Positions 37,323 through 50,110 of a stretch of 64,000 bases of DNA are shown here, piece by piece. The notes below the pieces were generated by a model. The model was given only the letters and a program-made list of their open reading frames with translations. It did not search any database and was not told where the DNA came from. Every line of letters starts with the position of its first letter. The first letter of the stretch is position 1. Both the position numbers and the translations under genes were made by a program. The stretch comes from Loxodes magnus (lineage: Eukaryota; Ciliophora; Karyorelictea; Loxodida; Loxodidae): NCBI GenBank assembly GCA_946699065.1, contig CAMPDV010000004.1, forward strand, positions 1,674,001 to 1,738,000. The letters run 5' to 3'.

Positions 37323-40300
37323 TTTTAATTTATTTTCTTAAATTTTATTTGATTTAAAAAATAAAAACAATTTTAGTATCTTAAAATGAGGACTGTATAG
37401 TTTTATTAATTAACAATTTATAATTGATATAATCTTAAATAAAATACAACTTTCTATTATTTTAGTAAGTTATTATATTAGCTGAAATAAAGAGCCAAAC
37501 TTCTTAATATTTTAATACTTTTACTTTTCTTTAACTTTTAAAATAACCCCATTTACATCAAAATTTACTAAAGCCAAATTATATTTGAAGATATAACCTT
37601 TTTATTGATTTTAGCATCCTTTAAATTATTTTAATTTAATATTAGCTTGCTTTAAGCCAAGCTGCATACTTATATTATAGCAATATTTATTTTACATTTT
37701 TATTTAATAAAATAAAATCTTCTAAGAGCTGGTTTTTCGCTCAATAACAGCATATGGATTTACCTTAATAAATATAATCTTTGCTACTTAAATAAAGTTT
37801 AAATACAGTGAAGCATAATTAAAGCTTGTAAAACAATAGAGTTTTCTTATTATGAAGAATTTGAATAAAATAAGCTAAGTTATTAATTATACTAAATCCT
37901 TAATAATATCAGCAAACATTAAATTAAGCTATTAATAAGTCTAAAATATTTAACTAGATAGATCATATAGCAATGCTATTTAGTGAATTATATGTTTATT
38001 TAATATTTATTTTAGCGTAGCATACTGCTACAATATTAAGAAAAATCTAATTAGCTGGTATTTAGCTCACGACTTCTAATTAAAATAATCTAAGATAAAA
38101 AGAATAAGCATTAGTAGTACCAAGTTAAGTATTGTAGGATTAATTACTCTGGCCTAATTGGCTTTATAGGCATAAAAGTTAATGATTTTGATAGTAGATT
38201 AATACACATGTATAGTGATAATATTTTACTTAATATATTATAAAATCCTAAATTAGAAGTTAGCTCAAATAGACAAAGATCACTTTTATTTTTTATTTTA
38301 TCTTATTTACTTAGTAACTAAATTTCCCTAGCAACGAGAAAAGATCTAATAATAATTAATAATTGAACATTAAGTAAAAAAGAATAATGAGTTTAGCATT
38401 GTAATTAAGATAGCACTATTGCAGTTTGGCTTAATATAAAAGTTAAATTTTTATACATCTTCATATTATTAAGATAAGTATAGCCTATTTATCATATAAG
38501 CTAATAAAGGCAAATAATAGTTTAAACTATCAAATAATCATTTCACATTAATATCTTAAGGATGCTAAACTTATATATATGGTATTTAATAAAGTGTATC
38601 CATCTTTAGTATCCTTTTTATCTATTGCTCTGTAGCTTTTTTCTTTTAAATTAAACATTTTATTTAATCTTTATTCAATTACCTTAAACATCTTAATACT
38701 CATTAAGTATTGAATTAAATAAAATACTTGAAAGCAAATAACTAGTGAATAAATATAGAAAAGTATTAGTAGAATAAAGTTTGATTTGCTAATTAATAGA
38801 ACAAAATACTAAGACTTTAAGAAATAGCTTAGTAAGATTTACCATTTAAAACAGCTAATAAATACTTAAATTCAAGAGTATTTTACTAATGAAATAAAGA
38901 AATTATATAAAAATAAGTTTAAACTTAGATTTATTTAAATAATCAAAATATAATTGACATGCATACTGATTTATAAATCGTTTGTAATAAATCATCTATC
39001 TGCTTCTAGGTTGCTAAGAAGTATAAAAAGAGCAATTAAAGCTTTAAAAATGGTAAAAGGATTAAAGTAAAGAGAATTCAAAATTTAGCTTTATATATAG
39101 AATTTTATAATAGCCTTCCACAAAAAAAGTTGCTAAGATATTGTACAGAAGCTGTTATTAAAAGAAATAAACTATAATAGCATTTCCGGAATTTAATCTA
39201 AATCATAATTAATAAAATAACTATCTGCTTATTATTAAAAAGTATACAAGTGTTTCTTACTATTTTTTTATTTTTATCATAATTTTTATTTCTTTAAAGT
39301 TAAGCTCTAAAACTTAAAAGCCCTTTCTTTGTTTTAAAGTATTTATTTTAAGGAATAATTAAATCTTTAGAGGATTAAGCAAGCTTTACGTAATTTCTTG
39401 ATAGAGAACATTAGTTTAATTACAATTTTAATTAAATTATAAAGATTTAATAGTTCTAAAGGTATCATAATTAAATAATCGTAATAGATATAGCTTTGTA
39501 TCTATTTATTAATAAAAATAAAGGTATATTTTTGACTATTTAGGTATATTTATTTAACAACATCATTCAATAATTATTATTTTGTAAAATTTAATAAATA
39601 TCAATAAAAGTAAATTATATCTTTCATTTCTGTTTTCATTATAGATATTCGAAAGTAATTATCTTGCTTGGAAGAGTATATCTTTCATAAAAAAAATCTA
39701 AAACAATTATATTTTTCCCAAATATAATTTGCTCTTATAATTAAAAAGATATTATAAAATTTATCTCTATAACTACTATGTTTGAATCAACAAAAATATA
39801 GCATTTATTTCTTAAATTATTATAATCTTTTCAAGCATATATGATTTTACCACATTTTAAACAGATAAATTGAACTAAATTAAGATTTATTATTTAGAGT
39901 ATTAATAGTGGCTTTATCCAGTTAAATATTTATTTAATTTAACTAACTATAAAGTTTATTTATATATAATCTTTTTAATTAAATCCTCATATTTTATGAA
40001 TACATTTATTAATATCTGCTTCTTTAAATAAGAACCATAGAATATTAAGTCAATTCATATTATAAATTAAGTACCATTCTCAATATACTGTTTTTTCATA
40101 TTTAGCTCTTAATTATTACTATCCCTTCTAATTATAAAGTTGAAATATTAATCTAAGTTATTTAGATCTTTCATTAATTGAATGTCCAGCTATAGTTTGC
40201 AAATAAATAGATAATACTAAATATAATAATTTTAATAGCTTTAATTTATATTTTAGTTATAGAACATTTTTGAAATAAAATAGTTAAATCTTCCTAGCAA

Positions 40301-41853
40301 GATACTAGATTTAGTAGCTTATTTAAAATGACTATTAAATATTTTTATAATGATTTGGTAATTAAAAATTATTAAATTTTATCATTTTCATATAGAAGAT
40401 ATAATAATTTAAAATTCTTATTTATTAAATCAAAACTAACTTTAGTATATATTACTAGTTTTGCCTCAATGATATCTTTGATATTTATCTTTAGAAATTT
40501 AAAAGATTGATATCTGTTTAATTGTTTGCTGCCTAGTTAAATATTTAATTTATATATACTAATTATGTATATTTAGTGTTTTATTAAAATAAATCTTCTA
40601 ATACAGTTTATTATAATTTCAGGGTTTATAAATTAAAGTTGAATTTTAAGGTTAACCTAAGATAAGAAAATTAGTTATCTTTTTAAGGATAAAGCTAATA
40701 AATTTTTCTAAATTTTAACAATAGTTTAATATATATACCTTTAAGACCTTTCTAATTCTCCATATCTTTAGTTCCTAATACTAAGTAAATTTCATTATTC
40801 TGTAAAAATTTAAGTTTTTATATTTATACCTTAAGAAGAGATTAAAGCATCGAGAAGTTAATACTTCTATATATAATATTTATTCTATACCTTTGTTGAT
40901 TTTTAGTAACTATTTGTGAATTTATAGTATAACTTTTAATTAATGATATTACACTAGCTAATGATATAACTTCTAGTTCTAAATTAGTTTTCATTAAAAT
41001 AGATTTAAAATTAAGTAGTTTTAGTTTGTAGTTAAAACTTAGCTAAATCATATTAATAAAAGGCTATTTATTAATTATTTGTCTTCTTGCTTATTGGCTT
41101 ATTAAATATTTTTAACTTCTAAATAATTATTTTTATTTAATAGAGTAATATAGCTTTACAGGAGAAATATAGTACACTTAGCACTTTAATAATGAGCACA
41201 AGTCTTTTTATTAAACTATATGAATTAATAAATATTGCAAAGTATCTATTTTGCTTAATGGATTTAGTTATGTGTTTGTTAAAATTCATTTATTTATAAT
41301 ATTTTATATTTTTAAGCTTGCTTCTTCTTTTTTAATGCTGTAAAAACTTGAACTTACACTGAAGTTTATAATTTTTCAATCCAGAAAAATTAATAATCGC
41401 TATTTTATTGTTATAATCTTGCCTTAGTACCGATTATGCATTTCACCTAAGCAAATTTTATATTTCTTCTAGCTTTAGGATTAAAATAATTTGCTTATCT
41501 AAGTTTATTTCTCTAGCTTACTTAATAGATATTTAGCTTTCAATGATTATCTTTAAAATTACTATCCAATATAGCAATATATCCCTCTATTTTATTTTAA
41601 AGCTTTTTAAGTGAATTATAGTTAGTATGCTGAATGCCTATTTACTTTAATTAAATTTAAACTTAATAAAATCTAAGAAAAGGCTAAAGTTATTATATTT
41701 TAAGATATTTATTATTATTCGCTTATAATATAGATATTTCCTAATAAGAGGAAATCTATCAAGTTACAATAGATTAATTTAAGAAATTAGTTAATAAGCT
41801 AACTCGTTTCATAGATAAGTTATCTTGATTGGATCTCCGTTGGATAGTAAAAA
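37323..41853. other. AT-rich desert upstream of paralogue A
   Basis: No supported gene, repeat array or RNA. The first few hundred bases should hold the promoter of paralogue A, but no motif was identified. No clear similarity to the 5' flank of paralogue B extends beyond the start codon. Confidence 0.5.
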
Positions 41854-42411
41854 ATGAAGAGTAGCGTAAAAATTTTGAAATCAAAATAAAGTAAGACTGA
41901 GATTTATGGATTTGAAACCCAAAAATAGGAACTATTAAAACAACTTGCAATAGTAATTCTATAATTTTAAATATTAATGAAGATTTTATAAAAGCAAACT
42001 AGATAAAATTTACTAATTCGGGCAAATTGAACCTTGGAAGGGGCGGATAACTTTGAATTTTTCGTTAAATGAAATTATTTAAAGAAATAACACAAAGAAG
42101 ACCATAAAAATTAAATTATTATAATTTTTAATGAGCAGTTTGAGCAAGAAGAGAGAATGTAATACAAGAAGCATATAAAGTAAAATAAAGTTGTATAGAG
42201 AAAAGAAAATAATAAACATAAAAATTTAGCTCAGAAAACATTAAAATTTGTGATTTAAAGCAAAATTACCACTAAAAAATTAGACTTTTTTATATAAAAT
42301 TTAATTTTAGGCAAAATTAATAAGTAAAGCTAGAGACAGTGTAATATTAGCGTTTACTAGATGGGAATATACTTAAAAAATATATGGTATTAGTTTTCAA
42401 GTTTTAAGTGA
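41854..42411 (+). CDS. Isolated hypothetical ORF, 185 aa
   Basis: Not recognised. ATG 41854 opens a basic, helix-rich protein (MKSSVKILKSKQSKTEIYGF) with NWTLEGADNFEFFVKWNYLK in the middle and a charged coiled region (NEQFEQEERMQYKKHIKQNK), ending at TGA 42409. Two or three TGAs fall in frame as Trp, including both W residues of the quoted middle motif. FEFFVKW faintly recalls the aromatic-cage strand of a chromodomain, but this is not enough to name it. It lies alone in the desert and may be a gene, a relic or part of a mobile element. Confidence 0.35.
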
Positions 42412-45050
42412 CTGGTAGTAACTTTAAATTAAAGGTAGTACATAAATTTAAACTTAATTTTAATATATAAAATTAATTATTTTATATCTGCTTTAAAGGT
42501 AAATTTAATTTCTAGATAATTATAACCTTTTTTTAGTGTTTGTTAAAGACAATAATTAATATGAACATTCAATATTTTTTAATCTAATTTTATAGGCTTA
42601 AATCATTGTTTCCATAAACTTGTTATAACTTAAAGCAAATTATAGGATAACAAATAAAACTTGACAGCTATATATCATAATTTATTTTAACAATCTTAAT
42701 ATCTTAAATATATTTATCTACTTCTATCTTAATAATTCAACCCTCTTTTCTTTTTATGGATAAAGTTATTAGCCTAAAGATATCATTTGAATACATTTTA
42801 TTTTATAATTTATAATTAAATCCATTAAAAAAATAAAAACATTTATAGAGCAATATTAAAGGCATCTTAAATGAATTGATGTTTTCTAAATTAAATAGTA
42901 TATTAAGCATATATATAGAATATAAGAGTAACTAAGAAATGAATATACTTCTATTAAATATAATTATTGTATTTATAATTATTTAATCAATAGTCTTTTA
43001 TTCTAATTATTACTTTAAGTCATATTCAATTTAATTAAGGTATCATACTTATTGCCTTGTCTAGTTTAGAAGAGTTTCTAGTGGTTAAGTACCTTATACT
43101 AATACTTTATAATGAAATTATTATAAAATGTTAACTATTATTATTAAAGTAAAGTTGTTTGAATATCCCTTTTATAATTTTAGTTTAGACTATAAAATAT
43201 GTATAATTGTAAATAAACTCTAAGAAGGGTTTTTAGTAATTAATATACACTTATTAAATTAGATAATTTCCTTAAATTTATAAAGGGTTAAAGAGTTAAT
43301 AATTCAATTTATATAAAACTATTTAGCTTCAATGCTTAGAATTAAATTACCTTAAAATATATAAAATAATTGAGTTAGTAGCAGTCTCTATACTCTTTCA
43401 TTTATAATCTATTAATATCTGTTTACCATAATTGAAGCTAGCAATTCAAACTCTTAATCCAAATCCAACTTTAAATTAATTAATAGAATATCTTAATTAC
43501 TAAATTAATTTAGATTGTTAATCCATTATATAATTAATAGATAAACCTTATGAACCTAGAATATTAATTATCTAAAAGATTAATTCATAAAATAACACTT
43601 CTTTGTACTAATAAAAGCTTCTTATAATCCCTAAATGCTTAACATTTTGTTAAATAAATAGTTAAAAATAGATTTAGTATAATAGTATAATATAAGATAT
43701 CATCTAAGCAAATCAAATTATATTTATTATAGTTTCTATGTGTTTAGCTGCCTAACTAAATGTTAATTTTAATATTTTTGAAATGCTTTAAAATTATGGA
43801 GCTAATAACTAAAAAGATGAACTTAAAAATAAGTTTATTTCATTTTTATAATATACAGAAAATGTATATAAACTAGATTTTAGGTTAAACTGGCAACTAG
43901 AATATTAATACCTATTATTATTAGAGAAATTATTTTAAAAAATCAACTTAAAATTATAAATTTTAAGCGAAAAATCGTAGTGAAATATATTAAAAAATCT
44001 TGATAAATTATATTGCAATACTTGAACTAGAGATTAATGCTAAAATATCAAAAAGAATATAAAAATCACTTGAAATTTCTTTAGATTTTATCCTATTAAA
44101 TTATGAAAATGAAAAACCAAGACGGATAGAAAGAAAAACATTCAGTTAAATAGCTTAAAGTGATTAACTTATCCATAAACTTATTAGACTTAGTTTTATA
44201 ATAAATTTTTTTACCTAAAATTTCTATTTTGTATTTTCACCAACTTTTTTATTTAAGCGCATTCTAAAAGGAAAAAGCGACATAAGAAATGTAAATTTGC
44301 ACTTTTAGTTCTATTTTATACATAACCTATCTTAATAGCTAATAAAAGAAGGAAATTTGCCTGAATATTGATAATTTTTCCATGAAAATTCTTCATTTTT
44401 TTATATAAATTTTTTAAATTACTCTCTCTTAAATATTTTAAAGTTAATTACTTTTTGCATTTTTTATCCCTTTATCTTCTATAAACTTTTCTTAAATGTA
44501 AAGTTACTTCTTAATAACGAGTTGAGGCTTAAATGATATGGATATATCCATAACAATAATGAAGATACATTAATTGTTCATAAAGTTTTAAATGATTTGA
44601 AAATATCTTTAGTAGTAAGTGTCAGCATTTATATACCTTATTTAATAACTAAAATTCTTCACGAAGTATAAATAGCTCATATAACAAAATTTGGATATTC
44701 TAAGACATTATTTTCCAATTTATTTCCTCTTTTTTCATTCTTAATCTTTATTTAACCCTATTTTCTTTCTATAATAGTTCTACCATATATAAGGAAAAAA
44801 ATGGAAAACAAACCTAAATAATAAATGTTAATGAGAGAAGTGATATTTAAAGATACACAAAGTAATTCTATCTAACTAATAAAATCCAGTGAAATAATAC
44901 TCTGTATACAGTTAAGAAAATCATTAATATTAAGAATTTTATTACTTTGCTTAAATGCTTTCTCTGTATTTATATAAAATATCCTGAAAATAATTTTATA
45001 GGTATTAGATTTTATAAAATTATACATTTCGAATCATAAAATATAGACTT
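42412..45050. other. AT-rich desert
   Basis: Nothing supported. Confidence 0.5.
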
Positions 45051-45055
45051 ATCTT

Positions 45056-45079
45056 AATAATAAATAATAATAATAATAT
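45056..45079. repeat. (AAT)n microsatellite
   Basis: AATAAT run at the downstream end (minus-strand sense) of the mobile-element coding stretch that follows. A second (AAT)n lies at 47321-47336. Runs like this often mark the 3' tails of non-LTR elements. Confidence 0.7.
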
Positions 45080-45094
45080 ACTTAATGTTAATTA

Positions 45095-45900
45095 AATTGT
45101 TTGCCGATCACAGGACTTGAAACCTGGTCGCAGCTGCTACTATTTTTTTGCGTGGTTGGGTTCCACGATCTTTTTTATTGAGAAGACAACTCTCATGAGC
45201 AGATTCCGTACTAAAATTCTAAAATATTTTTCTTTTATAGATCTCTTCTTTTGCTACATTAAGTCTTGATAAAATTCTTAATGTTTTTTATTCTTCAATT
45301 TTTTGTTTGGCTTAAAAACTTTTACATCTTCTTAGAATATGTCATTATGATCTACAGTATCATCATTTTTTCCTTTCTATTTTATTTTGAGAACTTATAT
45401 TCAAATTTTTTCAATATTTTTAATTCTTGTGTTCATTTAGGTTGTTTCTTTACTATTTTCTTATTCTGTTATTTTTTCTTAGGATTGAGAGATTATTAAT
45501 TTATTTTGAGGATCTTCAATCTACATTGATACAACTGATGATGGAGGCAGTTAAGATTAGGACCAAATTTATTATCTTGTGATTTATTTATTATTTATTA
45601 ATATTGTCTTGAGTTAATCTTTTTCAAGGTTGAGTTGTTCGTAGTTAGTAAGAATTTCTCGAATTTAATTTGTCAGATTTCAGATAGTTTCTTCTTGTTT
45701 GACTATAACTTTATTTAATTTTTCAACTTATTCTTTTTCTATTCAAGAAGTTTCTGGGTCAACCATGCGCTTTCCCTAGGAAGGAGATGAAGAGCTTTAT
45801 TATTCTAAGGCCTATTTTTTTACTTTTAAATTAGATTGGTTTTTCTTCTAGCCTTCTTAATTTCGGCCTTGCTAAGATACTGTCCGATATTAGACTCCAT
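45095..45900 (-). mobile_element. Mobile-element coding stretch, basic coiled protein
   Basis: From ATG 45900 the minus strand reads MESNIGQYLSKAEIKKARRK, then HLLPRESAWLTQKLLEQKKN, and in the same frame down to KRSWNPTTQKNSSSCDQVSS near 45130, followed by (AAT)n. It is very Lys/Gln-rich with a few TGA codons. The GC-richer end (45110-45210) contains a short inverted repeat, GTGG...CCAC. It belongs to the 45.05-49.2-kb cluster. No enzymatic domain was seen. It may be a remnant. Confidence 0.45.
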
Positions 45901-46369
45901 TTTTTAATCTTAATAATAAATAGTATTCTTAATTAATTAATATTATTTTAATAAACATTTGCTATATTTTCATAGATCATTATTGTTATTAATTAAAATC
46001 ATACCACCTTTCAATTGGTTTTTCACTATTAAACTGTTCAATACGATAAATTGGATATATCTTGAGAAATGGAGTCGTAGTAGATTGCCTCTCTTAGGAC
46101 TACTAAAGCAATGCTCATATATCACCCCAAGTCAGATTCCGAGACAAATAACCTCAGGGCCTAAGGTCAAAAGTTCTAGGTCCTGAGAATCGCCAAAGTA
46201 AAGGAAGAGAGTACTCGATTACAGATACTTAAATTCTCCAATCTCTAATGAAACTATCCTTTTCTTTACCTTTCGATTAATGACTTACAAAAATTATATA
46301 TATATCATAACATTTTATTGATGAACATACTACGTATTAGTTTATAAAATGTTTCAAGAATCATCGTAA

Positions 46370-47101
46370 AGCTCGATGAAATCGTCCATTTCTTCTCAAG
46401 ATTTATATACTTAAATAGCACATCTACTATTGCTAATCTATTCTTTCTTTACCGTTGGTTTTTTATTTCAATTTCAGTATTTTTTAAATATTTGCTTGTT
46501 ATTCTTATTTGAGCATCACTATTTGCTCGTGCAATTTATCTTCAACTTCATTTTTCTACTATATAGCACACCTTTAGATAAACAATAAATCTTGGTAAGG
46601 CCTTTTCAGAATTTTTTATTTTCGTAGCTTAGAAATTTTTAGTATTTCCAACAGTTTCTTTATATGGCCTAACTTTCTATAGAATCAGTGCGAAATTAAT
46701 TTTCTTTTTATTTCTTAATTAGTTGTTTAAATTTTTTACTGTTTGAGTAATATTTTAGTTTGATTATTCAATCTCAATTGGATTTTATATAGCTCTTATC
46801 ATCGCTTGCTTGTGGCATATTTAATTGATATTTCGATTTTCTTATATTTTTATTTCTTCTTCTCTTTTAATTTCTAGATTAAATAGATACGTTGAAACCT
46901 TAAAGTACAACTTTGTGTTCAATATTTTATTATAATTTTGTAGTTATTTGATTTTTAAATATAGTCTGTTTATTTGCTGAATTAGTTATTACACTGTGTC
47001 CTAAAGTTTTTCGTTCTCAAACTATTACGATAAATTTCAATCAAGTCATCTTATTGTTAGTTAGAAGATTAATTTTAGATGAATTATTTCTTAGATGCCA
47101 T
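46370..47101 (-). mobile_element. Mobile-element ORF, basic coiled-coil protein
   Basis: From ATG 47101: MASKKQFIQNQSSNQQQDDL, then ISIKYATSKRWQELYKIQLR and a heptad stretch EDKLHEQIVMLKQEQQANIQ. It follows a GC-richer leader (47110-47330) that is related to the leader of the plus-strand ORF at 49162. Between this ORF and the next (46370-45900) lies another GC-richer patch (46050-46210) with no recognised content. Confidence 0.42.
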
Positions 47102-47109
47102 TTATATAT

Positions 47110-47330
47110 AAGATCCAAATAAGAATTAGTAATTAAGTTATAAGTTGATCCGATTGTCAAGCGTTCATACTATAGTGAGAACCCTCGGAAATGTTAGACT
47201 TGTCTTTTCTGAGCTTATCCACCGCCATTTCCCGTGGTGGGATCTAGTGTGAGATTACTCGTAATGCATTATACACTGCAACAGATTACTTATTAGTTCT
47301 CCCGACTGTCCAATATATATTAATAATAAT
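47110..47330 (-). repeat. GC-richer leader module (copy Y)
   Basis: The minus-strand sequence contains ATTACGAGTAATCTC, then GATCCCACCACGGG and CGAGGGTTCTCAC. It aligns over about 120 bp with 48935-49060 on the plus strand (GTTACGAGTAATCTC, TTTCACCACGAA, TGAGGGTTCTCTC), roughly 70% identical by eye. Confidence 0.6.
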
Positions 47331-47336
47331 AATAAT
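47321..47336. repeat. (AAT)n microsatellite
   Basis: TAATAATAATAATAAT run directly abutting leader module Y, at the 3' end (minus sense) of the zinc-knuckle ORF unit. The pattern suggests one element's tail joined to the head of another. Confidence 0.65.
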
Positions 47337-47339
47337 CTA

Positions 47340-47983
47340 TTTACGTGACTTTTTCCTTTGTTAGGTTAGCCACGGAATCAATTTATAAGTTTTCTCAAAT
47401 GCTCATGGTGTCACTCCATTCTTCACTTGAATTACTAGACTCACATTCTTCTATTACGTATCGACTCAAATTAATTAAACCTTCTTGATACTAGGACTCT
47501 TGTTTCAGTCTCAATTAGAACCAAAAATTTTTCTCGTTCTTCTTTTTTGTTTTTTTACTATATCCAATAGTAATTTATCTATACCGTATGCCTTTTTCTA
47601 ATAAAATTTTCCTTCTATGGAACAGTATAACTTAGACATGTCTTTTCATAACTTTAGACATGTTTATTTCTTTTTTCTCAAACAGTATCAGCATTTTTAT
47701 ATATATGTCCATTTCTTTAACAACATAAGCATCTTGTTGTCCCTTTTTTGGAGATATGTCCTAATTTTTTAAATTTTTTAAATTTTCCACATTTTTTCTA
47801 TTTTTAATATTTTTTCCGATTAGAAAAGGTTTTGGAATAATGTTCTTCCACTACCATAGGATCATTTTAAGGAGAAATAAGTTATTCAATATTATTTTGA
47901 TTGTTAGCATCTTTAAGTTTTAACTCCGTTTTTTCCAGTTATTAGATAAGTTAAGAATTGGATGCTTTAGTGCTGATTTCCAT
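47340..47983 (-). mobile_element. Retroelement-like ORF with degenerate zinc knuckle
   Basis: From ATG 47983: a coiled-coil N terminus (MEISTKASNSQLIQQLEKTE), the segment DPMVVEEHYSKTF, a Lys-rich stretch, then a degenerate CCHC-like region (CLCCQRNGHIYKN). The same order (coiled coil, PMEIEQEN-type linker, basic, CCHC) occurs at 54472, so the two are distant relatives. No polymerase domain lies next to it. It is best regarded as a fossil fragment of a retroelement, class unresolved. Confidence 0.5.
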
Positions 47984-48059
47984 TTTTAGTCATTGATTTT
48001 CTTTTATTGTTGTTGCACAGTAAAAGTTAGAGAATCTAATCGTTAAATTAAGTCTAGTG

Positions 48060-48899
48060 ATTGTTACAATTTTTTATTTTCAGCTTCTAGGAAATATAAA
48101 TCGATTAAAGATTTTTATTAGTCGATTTTTTGTTAGTTTTTATTCGATTATTCTTAGGATATTTTTTATTATAATATATAAAATAATTTTAGTAAAATAT
48201 TTAATATTTTTTTGTTTTAGTATTAAAAATTTAGCCATCTCAAGTTTATGAATTATGATTTTTTAATTGTTGATCTTGGACTTTAGAAAGTATATTTTAC
48301 TTTTATTTAATTATTATATATATCTTTCTATTTTTTAATATGGCGCTGTCTTGCTAATGGAATAACTTCGAAGTAAGAATCCATTTTAATAAGCAAAAAG
48401 ACTAGAAAAATGTATTTAAAAAGTTTAAAAAGTGACATTATAATATCTTGGCAACTTTATAATGGATTAATTAGCACATTTCTTATATTTTTGCAACATT
48501 TCTTAGTAATGGACTTTATAATATTTGTTTTCGTGAAAAAATATATCAAAAGTAAGCTACTTTCTTTAATTTTTTCTTTTCGTAAAAGATTAAAATTAAT
48601 ACTAAATATTTTTATTTATTTTTTAACTTAAGATCTAAAAAATATATTAATAATTCTTATATTGAGATTCAACTTACTCATGCAAAAACTTTGCACTCTA
48701 GTTTAATTAATTAATTCTTTTATTATTCATTTTAAATCATTAGTAAATCATCTTTCCAAACTTTTATAAATAAAAGTCAACGAGTTTTAAATTAAAATAT
48801 TTTTTTAATAGATTCCTAAAATACCTGACAGTATTAATATTAAAAATAGAACCAGAAAAATACTTTCTTAATAAACTCCATTATTATATTATACAAAAA
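48060..48899. other. AT-rich spacer inside the element cluster
   Basis: No supported coding frame or repeat. Confidence 0.4.
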
Positions 48900-49160
48900 A
48901 CGGGCAATAAATCATTAGATAGCCTAGTGGTAATTTAGTTCATTGTATGCTGTGTTACGAGTAATCTCGTAATAGATTTCACCACGAATTAGATTGGATA
49001 TGCTCTTAGGAGATAATCTAACTTATTTGAGGGTTCTCTCTGGCGATAAGAAGATGTTCAGAGATTTGGTATCAATACTTGGGTTCTGAAGTATTAGTCT
49101 CAGAGTTTTCCTGCTTTCTTCTTCTCACCAATTGACGAAAGTAGGAAGAACACTAAGAAA
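48900..49160 (+). repeat. GC-richer leader module (copy X) with tRNA-like A box
   Basis: Related to copy Y in inverted orientation. It begins with TAGCCTAGTGGTAA, a good match to a tRNA/pol III A box, but no D-stem pairing or B box follows at the right distance, so it is not a tRNA gene. It directly precedes the plus-strand ORF at 49162. Confidence 0.55.
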
Positions 49161-49161
49161 C

Positions 49162-50110
49162 ATGAATGAGACTTTCTAATAATAATTTTTAGAAAAATTG
49201 TACTTAGAAGTGACATTTATAAAAAATAATGGAATTTCCTCTATTTTCTTATCACTTCAGCCTTCAGAGAAATTTAAAGGTGAAAAAATAAAGGAGATAG
49301 TCAAATTTCATATTTAAAAAACAGAGAAAAGAAGATCAATCATTTTTGAAAAGCAAAAAATTTATAAAAACATGGAAAAAGCTAAGGAATGGAGACCTTA
49401 AATTCTAACCTAATTGATTAATCTTAAATCTTACTTAACAAACAAAAGCTGAGAATTAAAAAAAATAATATTCTGTAAAGGGTTAGGAAATACTGAATTT
49501 TCTAACAAAATATAAAGCTTTAGAAACTCTCTAAGCAAGAATTTATTTAGTTTTGTTCCTTAATTGAGAAAATGAATACAGAAATATAGATTCTGAAAGC
49601 GGAAAACTAAAATATTTTGTTTCTTTTTTAAGATAAAAAAGGAAGAGCAAGGCTTGGCAAGTTATGCCTAGTTTTAAATTGAAACATTAACTTCTAAATT
49701 TGTCTTATTAAAAAAAAACTAGCAGCAAATCCATAGAAAATTAAAATAAATTTTAATTACCAAATTAAAAAAATTAACCTCAAACAGATAAGATGGAAAT
49801 TGAAAAAAAAATTTTAATACAATAAAAGCATTTTTTCAAGCCCTTAATAAAAGGTTGTTATTATTTTCAAGAACTGGAAATTTAGGGAGAAAATGTTTTA
49901 AGTGAAAAAGAGAGATTTGTGTAGCACTAAAAGGAATTAGAAATATCGAGAAGGTTATATTTTAACTATTTTGGAGGTATTTATAGAAAAAACTAACTCT
50001 AGTCGATTCAAGTGTGGCATTACTCAAACATGATCTTGTTAATTAATAGTAAAAAATTAAACAACTTCAAAAGGACAGCAATGGAAAAAATGTCCTCTAA
50101 TTGAAAATGA
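49162..50110 (+). mobile_element. Mobile-element ORF downstream of leader X
   Basis: From ATG 49162: MNETFQQQFLEKLYLEVTFI, NNGISSIFLSLQPSEKFKGE, then MEKAKEWRPQILTQLINLKS and a coiled stretch HDLVNQQQKIKQLQKDSNGK near 50080. Several TGAs fall in frame. Its order (leader, ORF, Trp-containing KxWxxQ motif, coiled coil) parallels the minus-strand ORF at 47101, so the two probably belong to one family. Coding character fades after about 50110. No enzyme motif was seen. Confidence 0.4.

Noticed and set aside
45266-46186. Plus-strand hydrophobic ORFs near 45.3 and 46.0 kb
   Set aside because: Antisense of the Lys/Gln-rich minus-strand element coding; hydrophobicity is the mirror of AAA/TAA-rich sense codons.
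48057-48631. Two plus-strand hydrophobic ORFs
   Set aside because: Composition of AT-rich DNA; no start context, family or frame support.
48925-49010. tRNA gene
   Set aside because: A good A box is present, but the D stem does not pair and no B box lies at a tRNA distance.
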